Of a stretch of 38,760 nucleotides of DNA, positions 1-9,651 are shown piece by piece. The position numbers and the translations under genes are program-made. The notes below the pieces were generated by a model. It searched no databases. It was not told where the DNA came from and saw only the letters and a program-made list of their open reading frames with translations. How positions within the stretch are numbered: the stretch's first letter is position 1; each line of letters starts with the position of its first letter. The DNA is taken from positions 1 through 38,760 of the forward strand of contig JAIQFJ010000007.1 of assembly GCA_020073325.1 (NCBI GenBank), in the 5' to 3' direction. The stretch comes from Terriglobia bacterium. GTDB lineage: Bacteria; Acidobacteriota; Terriglobia; Bryobacterales; Bryobacteraceae.

Positions 1-108
1 TGCGAAACCGTCCCGTGGTCTCAGTTCCGTTACAAGCCCACGAGGAAAGGCGGCCATCCGGCCAGAGTCAATACCGAGGTGGAAGTGCGCTTCGAGGCGC
101 GAAAGTAG
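1..108 (+). CDS. C-terminal end of a TonB-family energy transducer-like protein (partial, runs off the window start)
   Basis: Frame 1 from base 1 reads CETVPWSQFRYKPTRKGGHPARVNTEVEVRFEARK*, resembling TonB C-terminal domains (W-x-F/Y-x-P-x-x-x-x-G-x-P-V...V-x-V-x-F). Confidence 0.5.
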   Translation, partial: CETVPWSQFRYKPTRKGGHPARVNTEVEVRFEARK

Positions 109-285
109 GGTTTCGCTTCCCGCGCTCTGCTCATCTTGTTCCCGAAGATGCACGCGCGGCTTGGGTTCACGATTGGGAGGTTGGTGCCCGTGCAAGGAGC
201 GTTGGAAGCCCCAGTCACGTGAAAAGACTCAGGTCGGCCGCGCGCTATACTGAGGTCAAAGCAGAGTCGTAAGCGGGATTTTCAG

Positions 286-1962
286 TTGTATCCAAATGGT
301 CGTAGCGTTGCAGCAGGAGCAGGCGTGGTTGCCCGCCTTCTTGCCGCGTTGATCTGCGCCGGCCTCGCGATACGACCTCTCGACGCCCAGATGAGCGGCG
401 TCAAAAACGTCTTCGTGATTGTGCTCGAAAATCACGACTGGAGCGCGTTTAAGGGCTCCTCCCGTGCGCCGTATCTGAACCGCACTTTGTTGCCGCAGGC
501 TTCCCATGCCGAGCAATACTACAATCCGCCCGGCATTCATCCGAGCCTGCCAAACTATTTGTGGATCGAGGCGGGGACAAACTTCGGCGTCACGAATGAC
601 AATGATCCGAGCTCGAATCATCAGAGCACCACGTCTCATCTGATCAGCGAACTCGCAAAAGCCGGAGTCTCCTGGAAGACGTACCAGGAAGATATCAGCG
701 GCACGATTTGTCCTCTCACGGGTGTGAACAAGTACGCACCGAAGCACAATCCGTTCATTTACTTCGACGACGTCACGGACGCGAACGATCCAAATTCAGC
801 GGTGTGTATCAACCACGTGCGGCCTTTCGCGGAACTTGCGAACGACCTGAAGACCGGGGCCATCCCTCAATATGCTTTCCTCACTCCCAATTTGTGCAAT
901 GCGGGGCACGACACATGCGCTCCGCAGAACGATCCGGTTGGCCAAAGCGATGACTGGCTTTCGACGATCGTTCCCATGATTCTCAACTCGAAGGCGTATC
1001 AGAACGGCGGCGCGATCTTTATCACGTGGGATGAAGGCGAGCTTGCCGATGGGCCGATCGGCTTGATTCTTCTTTCGCCCTACGCGAAAGGCGGCGGCTA
1101 TTCGAACAGCATTTATTACAACCATGGCTCGTTGCTGCGCACAATCGAGGAGATCTTCGGCGTGGCGCTCCTGCGCGATGCGGCGAACCAGGCGGATCTG
1201 AGCGATCTGTTTGGCTCGGCGCCTGTTCTCACCGCGGGATCTGCGGCGAATGGCGCGACTTATCTTCCCGGAGGATTGGTTCCCGGTTCCTGGGCGGTGG
1301 TCAAAGGCGCAAATCTCAGCAATACGACCCGGATCTGGGCTGCGTCCGATTTCTCCGGCCTTGGTGATCGCCTGCCGGTGAATCTGGGCGGAGTCGAAGT
1401 GAACGTGAACAATCTCCCGGCTGCGGTCTATTACATCAGTGCGGCGCAGATCAATTTTCAGGTGCCTGCGGGGATTTCGGGAACGGCTTCGATGCAGGTT
1501 TTTGTCAATGGCGTGGCGAGTAACACCATAACGGGCGAGACGGCGAACAGTGCTCCGGGCATTTTCCCCGTGGTTGTCAATGGCACGAATTATCCCGCGG
1601 CAGTATTTCTGGACGGCACGTACGTGGGAGATCCATCGATCGGGCCGTCGTTCCGGAATGCGAGACCAGGCGAGGTTGTGGTGTTGTTCGCGACAGGCTT
1701 GGCGCCTTCTCCCGCGGGCGTTCTCTCCAGCGTCATCGGTGTCAGTGGAGTGACCGTGGCGATTGGGAATGTGACGACAGCCGCCGATTTCGCCGGTCTG
1801 GTTGCGCCCGGAGAATTTCAGATCAACTTCACGGTGCCACAGCAATTCGCCAGCATGGCGGCGGGGCCCTATCCCATCTCGATTCAAGTCAACGGCGTAT
1901 CGTCGCCTGCTTCGATCAATACGATCCCGCCCGGTCCGATTGTGATTCCCATCCAGCCCTGA
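286..1962 (+). CDS. Secreted phosphoesterase (phospholipase C/acid phosphatase family) with TIGR03437-like C-terminal domain
   Basis: 558 aa, TTG start, signal-like N-terminus; VFVIVLENHDWSAF, SLPNYLWIEAG, ITWDEGE, NHGSLLRTIEEIFGV motifs; tail with VLFATGLAPSPAG and QINFTVPQ. Confidence 0.85.
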   Translation: MYPNGRSVAAGAGVVARLLAALICAGLAIRPLDAQMSGVKNVFVIVLENHDWSAFKGSSRAPYLNRTLLPQASHAEQYYNPPGIHPSLPNYLWIEAGTNFGVTNDNDPSSNHQSTTSHLISELAKAGVSWKTYQEDISGTICPLTGVNKYAPKHNPFIYFDDVTDANDPNSAVCINHVRPFAELANDLKTGAIPQYAFLTPNLCNAGHDTCAPQNDPVGQSDDWLSTIVPMILNSKAYQNGGAIFITWDEGELADGPIGLILLSPYAKGGGYSNSIYYNHGSLLRTIEEIFGVALLRDAANQADLSDLFGSAPVLTAGSAANGATYLPGGLVPGSWAVVKGANLSNTTRIWAASDFSGLGDRLPVNLGGVEVNVNNLPAAVYYISAAQINFQVPAGISGTASMQVFVNGVASNTITGETANSAPGIFPVVVNGTNYPAAVFLDGTYVGDPSIGPSFRNARPGEVVVLFATGLAPSPAGVLSSVIGVSGVTVAIGNVTTAADFAGLVAPGEFQINFTVPQQFASMAAGPYPISIQVNGVSSPASINTIPPGPIVIPIQP

Positions 1963-1966
1963 CGAA

Positions 1967-3892
1967 TCACTCCGGAGGGAATTGCCAGGAAGTACTTTCT
2001 CCGGATTGCACCAACGTAAAGCCGAGAGCGGTGGCATTCGGAGGAAGATCGTCCGGCAGCAATGCATTGACCTGATACAAACCGATGCAGCCTGGAACGA
2101 GTCCCGAAAACGCGACGGCGGCCGGAAAGTTTCCGATCGAAACCTGTGGCGCCGCCGATGTGAGCGCGAGTGGATCCACGGGAGCCGGCGCGTCGATCGG
2201 CACGTTCGCATCCGGCGCGCCGAGACCCACGGCGTAGATCACCAGCGTCTCCGCGGGTTTCGGCGGGTTGGCGGCCGAAACATTCGTGCCGTCGACGTGG
2301 ACGACGGCCGCAATCGCCGGGGTCGCGTGGCGGACCGGCACGATTGCTGGCACAGTCAGGGCGCCGTCGTTGCAAATCACCACGCTGGCGTTGCCGACGG
2401 CAAGATCGTTTGGAACCAGGATCTGAGCCGACTCCGGAGAAACTCCGCACAGCGGTACGCGGACGCCGTCAACAGCGGCGAATGTGCTGCCGAGAATGCG
2501 CGGTAGCGGCAGCGCGGTGGCCGTTGCCTCCTGGCCGAACCCACTTCCGGAGATGACTGCGACCGCGCCGGGCGAAAGCGCCCGCATGCCGCCCCACACC
2601 ATCACGCCGCCCTCAGAAATCACGGGGCCGGTGGATGGCGCGAGGTATCCGTACGCGGCGAGTTGAGACAGCACGCTTGCGTATCTCATCGAAAGAAACG
2701 AGTGCAGCCAGCTCGCATTCGCTTCGAACTCCGCGGCTCCGCACGGAATCAGGCTGCTATCGGGACTCTCGCACTGTTTATTCGGATCGTTCAGCGCGGC
2801 ATCGTGAATCAATGCGTATTGGCGGTTCAGTTCGTTATCCGCCCAGCCGCCCGCGCCGCCAAGAACACTCATCGCGCGCGCGACGTCGTCGAAATAGATG
2901 TTTCTGTATTCGGGGATGCCCGCCAGACGCTGGGCGAGCAGGTTGATGTGCGTCCCGTTCGTGATCCCAAACAGGATATCGGTGTTCGGGTCGCTGAACG
3001 CAAGATCCTTATCCCAGGGAATGAGCTGATACAGCGTCTGGTTCTGGAATTGATAGAGATCGAAATTATTCATTCCCACGACGCCGCCGCAGATCCCGTC
3101 TGCTTCATGCAAGGCCGCCTCGATGGCGATGTGCATCAGGAAAAGGCCCGGGTTCAGATACCCTGACAGCGCTTTGATGAACTGCTGATCCGTGAAGCCT
3201 GTAGTGGGAGGACGATTGATGACCTGAACCAGATTCATGAAATTCTGCGGATTGCCCGAGCTCTGGTGCGTCTCCAGATTTAACAAGGGAAGATAGGCCG
3301 ACGGGTCGGTGCCGAGATCTTCGAATTCATAGGAGCCATTGTTTTTGAACTCGTACAGGTAGCCGCCGTTCTCGCCGAAGTTCCGCTGGAGAAACGTTTC
3401 ATCCAGATGCTCGACAATGGTGTAATAGCCCAGCAGTTCGCTGTTCAGATAAATCTGCGCGGGTGCTTCACGTGGAGCGGGCAGGCCCATTCTCCGGAAA
3501 AGCTTCATGGCCATCCATTCGCGCAGATTGGAGGCGTCCTCGTTATTCGCTTTAATCAGCACCCACGGCAATCCCAAAAAAGTTTGCGACCGATTGTATC
3601 TGCCGAAATCGAGGTCCAGGTTCGGCTTCAGCGGGCTCCGGCTTCCGCTGCCGTGCGAACGGATTCCGATATTGTCGACCGTGAGGCCGTTCCACGTAAA
3701 CACGGCCGGATAATACGTGTTCTCGAGATAGTGCTGCTGGAGGGTCGCCCAATCCACGGGATCCATCGTGAGTTGGATCACTTGCACCTTCGAATCGTCG
3801 AGGAAGTTGTTGGCCAGTGTTTGGGACCAGGAAGGCGTTGCAGCGGCGAGCAACACCGTGAAGACAACAGCGTCAGGACGTAGCATGGCCAC
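1967..3892 (-). CDS. Secreted CotH-kinase-family protein with TIGR03437-like C-terminal domain
   Basis: 641 aa; SHGSGSRSPLKPNLDLDF...WVLIKANNEDASNLREWMAMKLFRRMG, GYYTIVEHLDETFLQRNFG, LIPWDKDLAF typical of CotH; tail VIYAVGLGAPD...YQVNALLPDDLP. Confidence 0.85.
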   Translation of the reverse strand: MAMLRPDAVVFTVLLAAATPSWSQTLANNFLDDSKVQVIQLTMDPVDWATLQQHYLENTYYPAVFTWNGLTVDNIGIRSHGSGSRSPLKPNLDLDFGRYNRSQTFLGLPWVLIKANNEDASNLREWMAMKLFRRMGLPAPREAPAQIYLNSELLGYYTIVEHLDETFLQRNFGENGGYLYEFKNNGSYEFEDLGTDPSAYLPLLNLETHQSSGNPQNFMNLVQVINRPPTTGFTDQQFIKALSGYLNPGLFLMHIAIEAALHEADGICGGVVGMNNFDLYQFQNQTLYQLIPWDKDLAFSDPNTDILFGITNGTHINLLAQRLAGIPEYRNIYFDDVARAMSVLGGAGGWADNELNRQYALIHDAALNDPNKQCESPDSSLIPCGAAEFEANASWLHSFLSMRYASVLSQLAAYGYLAPSTGPVISEGGVMVWGGMRALSPGAVAVISGSGFGQEATATALPLPRILGSTFAAVDGVRVPLCGVSPESAQILVPNDLAVGNASVVICNDGALTVPAIVPVRHATPAIAAVVHVDGTNVSAANPPKPAETLVIYAVGLGAPDANVPIDAPAPVDPLALTSAAPQVSIGNFPAAVAFSGLVPGCIGLYQVNALLPDDLPPNATALGFTLVQSGESTSWQFPPE

Positions 3893-4076
3893 GGCGCTAC
3901 TCCTTTCCTGATTGGTAGCGCACGCTTCGGACCAAATTCATCGTGCGCGAAGCAAACCTGTCTTCGCGTGAACCTGAGCATCTTCACGCAAGAATTGCGC
4001 GGGATACCGCAAAATAGCACTCCGGGAAGGGAAGGTTAGTTGCAGCAATCATCCCGGCCGATCAGAAGGATCTCTT

Positions 4077-6272
4077 ATGCGAACGGTCTTCCAGTTCAGT
4101 ACGATGCTTTGCACCATTTCATGCGCCTTAGTCGCGCAGTCCAATTCCCCAGTATTCACGCCCGGCAATCTCGTCGTGACACGCAGCGTCTACACAGGCG
4201 ACGCGACCACTGTCAGTGCCGGCCAGTATCTGCCGCCGGTTTGTCCCGCGACCGCTGCCTGCGGGCCCATCAAAGCTTCGGATAACGGAGCGTATCCGGT
4301 TCCGGGCACTGCCAACAATGTTTGGAACAACACCAAGGCAGATGGCAGTTTCAGCGTCACCACACCGATTTTTTTGGATCAGATGACTCCGGCGGGCGCG
4401 CTCGTCAACACGCTGGCCGTTCCGCCGAACCTTTTGATCACCAGCTTCGCTTCCAAGTCCGAGCTCGCCGTCAACTTGTCCGACGACGGAACGGCGCTCA
4501 CGCTGGTGGGATACGTCGCGCCCCTGAACAGCCTGGATGTTTCGAACTCGAACACGCCCGGCATTTACGATCCGACGAATCCCGCGGGCGGCAGTTACTA
4601 TCGAGCGGTTGCGCAGATTGGCGCAAATGGCGCGATCCAGGTGACGCGAATCAGCGCATATAGCGGCAACCAGGGCCGCGCCGCGATTCTCGCCGGTGGC
4701 GCCTATTATATGGCGGGCAATTCGAACAACGGCACGGGCACGCCCGCGAATCTGGTCGCTGCGACAGGCATTCAGGCGGCTGTTCCGGGACAACTCGCCG
4801 CGACGGCTCCGGTGGAAGTCGGCAATTTTTCGATCGAGCAGGCGACGAATCCCGATACCGGCAAACCCTATCCGCCGGATAAACCAGGCAAGGATAACAA
4901 TTACCGGGGCCTGACCCTCTTCAATAACACGCTGTATGCGACGAAGGGCAGCGGGAGCAATGGGGTGAACACGGTCTATCAAGTCGGCACTGCGGGAACG
5001 CTCCCGGCGCTCGCCACCGCGGCGAACACGCCGATCACGATCCTTCCCGGATTTCCCACGACGCTCGCGAAAGCGGCGGGCGCGCTGAATCCTTTCGGGG
5101 TCTGGTTCGCCGACGCGAAGACGCTCTATGTCGCCGACGAGGGCGACGGCACCGCGGCCAACGCTGCCATCAGCCAAGCCGCGGGGCTGCAGAAATGGAG
5201 CCTGGTGAACGGCGTCTGGCAGTTCGATTACGTTTTGCAGAATGGATTGAATCTCGGCCAGCCGTACAGCGTGGCGAATTATCCCGCGGCGCTGAATCCA
5301 TCCACGGATGGACTGCGCAACATCACCGGTCGCGTCAATACCGACGGCACGGTTAGCATTTGGGCGATCACATCCACGATCAGCGCGAATGGCGACCAGG
5401 GGGCGGATCCGAACAAGCTGGTGATGATCACGGACGTGCCCGTGAATATGAGCGCAACCGCGGCGGCGAATGAGCAATTCGTCGTCGTGAGATCCGCCAA
5501 CGCGGGCGAGGTTCTCCGCGGCGTGTCGTTCGCCCCGAAGAGCGGCGCCGCACCGATGTCGAATGTGCCGCTTGTCATTTCAGCCGCGAATCCCGGAGCA
5601 TCGGCCATCGCGCCCGGATCGCTGACGTTCGCCTTCGGACAGGATCTGGCTACGGGAACACCGGGGGAGATTCTGGGGATTCTCCCGACGAAGTTCGCCG
5701 GTACTTCGGTGACGGTGGTAGACTCTGCCGGCGTCGCGACGCTCGCGCCGCTTCTGTTCGTCTCTTCAGCGCAGGTCACGTTCCTGGTGCCTTCGACGGC
5801 CGCAACCGGGCCTGCACAAGTCGTCGTGACCACTGGCTTCGGCAGCCAAACGGCTTCAAACATCCAGATCGCTTCCCTGGCCCCGGCATTATTCACGATC
5901 AATAACGCGGGTGTGCCCGCGGGATATGTGATCCGCGTCGCCGCCGACGGAACGCAAACGTATCAGCAGATCTATGCGATCGACAGTGCCGGCTCAATTG
6001 TCGCGAGTCCCATCGACATGGGATCGGCCACGGACAAAAACTACCTTGTGCTGTTCGGGACGGGCCTGCAATCCGCCTCCGCCGCGACCGCCCAAGCGAG
6101 CGTTGCGGGAATCCAGGCTCAGGTTCTCTATGCCGGTCCTCAACGAAGCTATCCGGGGTTGGATCAGGTCAACCTTACGCTACCGCAGTCGATCGCTGGG
6201 AAAGGAAACATCAACGTCCAACTCTCGGCGGCGGGGATCGTTTCGAATCCGGTGCAGATCGTCGTTCATTAG
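4077..6272 (+). CDS. Large secreted protein, beta-propeller-like N-terminal region plus TIGR03437-like C-terminal domain
   Basis: 731 aa; signal-like N-terminus; ...NPFGVWFADAKTLYVADEGDG...; tail VLFGTGLQSAS...YPGLDQVNLTLPQSIAGKG. Confidence 0.7.
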   Translation: MRTVFQFSTMLCTISCALVAQSNSPVFTPGNLVVTRSVYTGDATTVSAGQYLPPVCPATAACGPIKASDNGAYPVPGTANNVWNNTKADGSFSVTTPIFLDQMTPAGALVNTLAVPPNLLITSFASKSELAVNLSDDGTALTLVGYVAPLNSLDVSNSNTPGIYDPTNPAGGSYYRAVAQIGANGAIQVTRISAYSGNQGRAAILAGGAYYMAGNSNNGTGTPANLVAATGIQAAVPGQLAATAPVEVGNFSIEQATNPDTGKPYPPDKPGKDNNYRGLTLFNNTLYATKGSGSNGVNTVYQVGTAGTLPALATAANTPITILPGFPTTLAKAAGALNPFGVWFADAKTLYVADEGDGTAANAAISQAAGLQKWSLVNGVWQFDYVLQNGLNLGQPYSVANYPAALNPSTDGLRNITGRVNTDGTVSIWAITSTISANGDQGADPNKLVMITDVPVNMSATAAANEQFVVVRSANAGEVLRGVSFAPKSGAAPMSNVPLVISAANPGASAIAPGSLTFAFGQDLATGTPGEILGILPTKFAGTSVTVVDSAGVATLAPLLFVSSAQVTFLVPSTAATGPAQVVVTTGFGSQTASNIQIASLAPALFTINNAGVPAGYVIRVAADGTQTYQQIYAIDSAGSIVASPIDMGSATDKNYLVLFGTGLQSASAATAQASVAGIQAQVLYAGPQRSYPGLDQVNLTLPQSIAGKGNINVQLSAAGIVSNPVQIVVH

Positions 6273-6720
6273 TCTGAGCGCGCTAGGAAAATTTTGGTGG
6301 TGACGGAGGCACTTCCACTAGGTGAACTCACGCGCGTATTGAAAGCGTGGCGCGTCGGCGCTGGAACGGTTGTACCTCCTTGGTCTTGTGTGCCGAAAGG
6401 TCGGCCCGTCTTCACGTCCAGGCCTGCATACAACGACAGGATGCGGTGCCGACGGTATTCGAAGCCGCGAGGCTATTCGGTCGATCTTCGCCCCGATACC
6501 GTCAGTCCCGGGCAATTCATCATGGGAACGTTCGAAGCGGGTTCGTTTCGGTGGGATCTGCTGACCTCTTTTGAACCGCTCCAGAGGACTGTGGATCTGC
6601 GACCTACGCAGACAGCCACAACCGGGGGACTACTCCAGTGGTCTTATGGCGTCGAATACGGCGTTCCTGCACTCATCGGCTGTAATGTTTCCGCTGCGGC
6701 TCCCACCCGCGCGGGCGTTT

Positions 6721-6752
6721 TGTCCCATATAGTCCCGGAGGCTATTGGGACA
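6721..6752. repeat. 32-bp near-perfect inverted repeat TGTCCCATATAG-tcccggagg-CTATTGGGACA
   Basis: Read directly; arms complementary except a 1-nt bulge; abuts the end of ParB-like homology. Confidence 0.8.
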
Positions 6753-6887
6753 CGACGAGGCAACCTTCTCGACCGCGGACGCCGGAATCACGCGTGCATT
6801 GTTCGGATACGGCGTGACCCGGCCAATCGGCCACCACTCGACGGCGAACGCCAGGGGCTTGGGTTTGGCCTGCCTGGGGGAACTCAT
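6753..6887 (-). pseudogene. Truncated N-terminus of a ParB/Spo0J-like nuclease domain protein (prophage/plasmid type)
   Basis: ORF 6630..6887 starts MSSPRQAKPKPLAFAVEWWPIGRVTPYPNNARVIPASAVEKVASS, matching ParB-like starts (VEMWPIDRVIPYPRNARKI...AVxKVAASI); recognisable similarity stops at the inverted repeat. Confidence 0.6.
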
Positions 6888-6934
6888 GTGATTAGGAGGG
6901 TGACCACCCTGGGTGACAACCTGCTTAAGTCGCT

Positions 6935-7412
6935 CTAACTAGCGTCGAGGACAACCAGCACGTGGCGGGCCCGGCTCGCGGCGAGCGGCTTGAGAATCTG
7001 CTCCCACGCCAATCCGGTAGACAATTGTGTGGGATCAGAGTCAGATGCGAACAAAACTGATCCTGATCCGTCGCTAGCTCCATGGCCAGCGAAGTAGAGC
7101 ATCAACGTATCCTCGTCACGCAGGGCAGCGGCAGCGTGCAGTATCTCGTGAAGGATTACCGCCCTCGTGGCGGCTTGATCCGTCAGCAACCTCTCGCCAT
7201 ATCCATGGCCAGAGAGCGTATTGCCAACGTCGGCGGCGTTGCGAGCCGCATAACGTAGGCCCGTGACTCGGCTGCTGGAATAATTTGAAACGCCAACGAC
7301 AATCGCCCTTCCCCTGGCGGATTGGGGCGAAGGCGGCGGTGAACCTGATTGAACCTTCAGGCCGGAGTTGCGAACGGGAGAACTGGCGCGAAGCGGCGTG
7401 AGTAGACTCGAA
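6935..7412 (-). pseudogene. Caspase-like (peptidase C14) p20 domain fragment, truncated at both ends
   Basis: Minus frame reads ...ARGRAIVVGVSNYSSSRVTGLRYAARNAADVGNTLSGHGYGERLLTDQAATRAVILHEILHAAAALRDEDTLMLYFAGHGASDGSGSVLFASDSDPTQLSTGLAWEQILKPLAASRARHVLVVLDAS*. YFAGHG catalytic-His motif present; stop falls at the expected catalytic-Cys position (DAC). Upstream end is the IS21 terminus. Confidence 0.75.
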
Positions 7413-7513
7413 TGTCAGCGCCGGTGTAAAAATCCCCATATAGCCGTTTGAAAATTCCCCACCCTCGGACGAGGGTATGAAGCCGGCCGATCCTCGGTGG
7501 AGGAGGGCCGCCA

Positions 7514-8764
7514 TTGCTAAGGGGATCAGACGTGCAACAGCTTATGGAGATGAAGCGAGAGGGCCTCAGCACCCAGGCCATCAGCAAGCTGACGGGTTAC
7601 GACAGAAAGACGGTGCGGAAGTATCTGCTGAAGCCGGAGACGGTTCCGCGCTATGGGCCGCGCATGGCGCGGCCGAGCAAGCTGGACGCGCACAAGCCGT
7701 ACTTGCAAGATCGGATGAAAGCCGGCGTGTGGAACGCCCAGGTGTTGTTGCGGGAGCTTCGGAAGCTCGGCTACCAGGGCGGCTACACGATTTTAAAAGA
7801 CTGGCTGCAGCCGCAGCGAGCCGCCGGGATGGCGACCGCCGTTCGCCGGTTCGAAACGCCGCCCGGCAAACAGGCACAGGTGGACTGGGGACATCTGGGC
7901 TACCTGGAAACCGGCGGCGAGCAGTGCCGGGTGTGGGGCTTCACGATCACGCTGGGCTACAGCCGGCGGATTTGGGCGCAAGCGGCGCTGGATCAGAAAC
8001 TGGGAACGCTGCTGCGGATGCACGAGGCCGCCTTCCGGGAGTGGGGTTCGGTTCCCGAAGAGATTCTGTACGACCGCATGAAAACCGTGTGGCTGGGCAG
8101 CGACGAACGTGGCGAGATCGTCTGGCACCCTGTGTTTCTGGACTTCGCGCGGTACTGGGGTTTCCGGCCGCGGCTGTGCCGGCCGTACCGGGCGCAGACC
8201 AAAGGCAAGATCGAGTCGGGCGTGAAGTACGTGCGGCGCAACTTCGTGTGCGGGCTGCTGGGCCGCGAGCCATCCTGCCTGATGGATTTCAATACCGAGC
8301 TGCGCCAATGGGTGGACGGCGTCGCCAACCAGCGGGTGCACGGGACCACGCGCGAACTGGTGCTGGCGCGATGGGACATGGATCAGTTCAGTATGCCGTT
8401 GCTGAATGGCCGGTCGCCCTATCCCTACTCGGACGACGAACTGCGCAAGGTGGCGCGGGATGCCTATGTGAGCTGGCAAGCCAGCCGCTATTCGGTGCCG
8501 TGGCAGTACGTGGGCAAGGAAGTTTGGGTACGCGAGCGGGGAGTCGATGTGGAAGTGCATTACGGCGGACAGCGCATCGCGGTGCATGCCCGCGCCGAGC
8601 GCCGCCACCAGATCATCACCCATCGTCCGCATCACCAGGGCATTCCGCTCGGGGGCGAAAAAGGCGGCGGCAAGATTCTGATCCAGATGCGGGAGACCGC
8701 GCCGTCGGTGGAAGTGCGACCACTGGCCGCCTACGAGAGCGTGGCGATGGGAGGTGTCCGATGA
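7514..8764 (+). CDS. istA: IS21-family transposase IstA
   Basis: 416 aa; MKREGLSTQAISKLTGYDRKTVRKYL HTH; QAQVDWGHLGYLE, YRAQTKGKIESGVKYVRRNFV DDE-type core. Confidence 0.95.
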   Translation: MLRGSDVQQLMEMKREGLSTQAISKLTGYDRKTVRKYLLKPETVPRYGPRMARPSKLDAHKPYLQDRMKAGVWNAQVLLRELRKLGYQGGYTILKDWLQPQRAAGMATAVRRFETPPGKQAQVDWGHLGYLETGGEQCRVWGFTITLGYSRRIWAQAALDQKLGTLLRMHEAAFREWGSVPEEILYDRMKTVWLGSDERGEIVWHPVFLDFARYWGFRPRLCRPYRAQTKGKIESGVKYVRRNFVCGLLGREPSCLMDFNTELRQWVDGVANQRVHGTTRELVLARWDMDQFSMPLLNGRSPYPYSDDELRKVARDAYVSWQASRYSVPWQYVGKEVWVRERGVDVEVHYGGQRIAVHARAERRHQIITHRPHHQGIPLGGEKGGGKILIQMRETAPSVEVRPLAAYESVAMGGVR

Positions 8765-9651
8765 CTCCCATCGAACGGCTGCAAACTTCGCTCACCAGCC
8801 TGGGGCTGAAAGCAGTCGAGGCTCGCCTGGAGAACCTGTTGGAACAGGCCGCCAAGAAGGCTCCCGGCTATGCCGAGTTCTTGGATCAGCTGCTGGGCTG
8901 CGAAGTGGATGCGCGCCGCACGCGCTACTTGCGGGCGCGATTGCAACTGGCGCATCTGCCCTTCGTGAAAACCTTCGACCAGTTCGACTTCGGCTTTCAA
9001 CCCTCGATCGACGAGAAGCAGATCCGCGAGTTGCGGAGCCTGCGCTTCCTGCACGAAGCCAGCAACGTGATTCTGCTGGGACCGCCCGGCGTGGGCAAAA
9101 CGCACTTGAGCGTGGCCTTGGCCGAAGCCACCATCCAGTCTGGATTCGGAGCGTACTTCATCACCGCGCACGATCTGGTGGCCGACCTCGGCCGAGCTTA
9201 TCGAGAAGGACGACTGGACCGGCGCATGCGAGTCTACCTGGCGCCGAAAGTTCTGATCATCGATGAAATGGGTTACCTGCCTTTGGACGAGCTGGGCGCA
9301 ACGATCTTTTTCCAGCTGGTCAGCGCGCGCTACGAACGTGGCAGCATCATTCTGACTTCCAACAAGAGTTACGGCGACTGGGGCTCGATCTTCGGAGATC
9401 CGATCATCGCCACGGCGATCCTCGACCGCCTGCTGCACCATTCGACGACCATCAACATCCGCGGCGAAAGTTATCGCTTGAAGGACCGGCGGAAGGCCGG
9501 TCTGTTCCCGCGATCCGAGGAGGAAACCAGGCCAGCCCCCTTTCCCTCCTCAGAGATGTCGCAGAACGGTCCTCGCCGTCAAGGGTCCGCGGCGCCGCGC
9601 AAAACCAGCGCGCCCTTGACCGCTCCGGGCCGTTCTGACGGCACTTCCTAA
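8761..9651 (+). CDS. istB: IS21-family helper ATPase IstB
   Basis: ATGA overlap with istA; VILLGPPGVGKTHLSVALAEA Walker A, VLIIDEMGYLP Walker B, IILTSNKSYGDWGSIFGD; part of ORF 7477..9651. Confidence 0.95.
   Translation: MTPIERLQTSLTSLGLKAVEARLENLLEQAAKKAPGYAEFLDQLLGCEVDARRTRYLRARLQLAHLPFVKTFDQFDFGFQPSIDEKQIRELRSLRFLHEASNVILLGPPGVGKTHLSVALAEATIQSGFGAYFITAHDLVADLGRAYREGRLDRRMRVYLAPKVLIIDEMGYLPLDELGATIFFQLVSARYERGSIILTSNKSYGDWGSIFGDPIIATAILDRLLHHSTTINIRGESYRLKDRRKAGLFPRSEEETRPAPFPSSEMSQNGPRRQGSAAPRKTSAPLTAPGRSDGTS
9562..9637. repeat. Nested inverted repeat near the 3' end of istB
   Basis: CAGAACGG(9562-9569)/CCGTTCTG(9630-9637), GTCAAGGG(9578-9585)/CCCTTGAC(9613-9620), GCGC(9597-9600)/GCGC(9608-9611). 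Confidence 0.85.

Noticed and set aside
796-2211. Long minus-strand ORF 796..2211 and similar long antisense ORFs (4128..5477, 7793..8635, 30335..31876, 31919..33118, 33177..34835, 27147..28286)
   Set aside because: Shadow frames of GC-rich genes with clear products; translations are Arg/His-rich and lack family motifs.
6294-6938. 214-aa ORF 6294..6938 plus strand
   Set aside because: No recognisable motifs and overlaps ParB-like remnant and palindrome; likely chance ORF in decayed DNA.
7477-8760. N-terminal half of ORF 7477..9651
   Set aside because: Out-of-frame overlap with istA; only the part from 8761 (IstB) is real.
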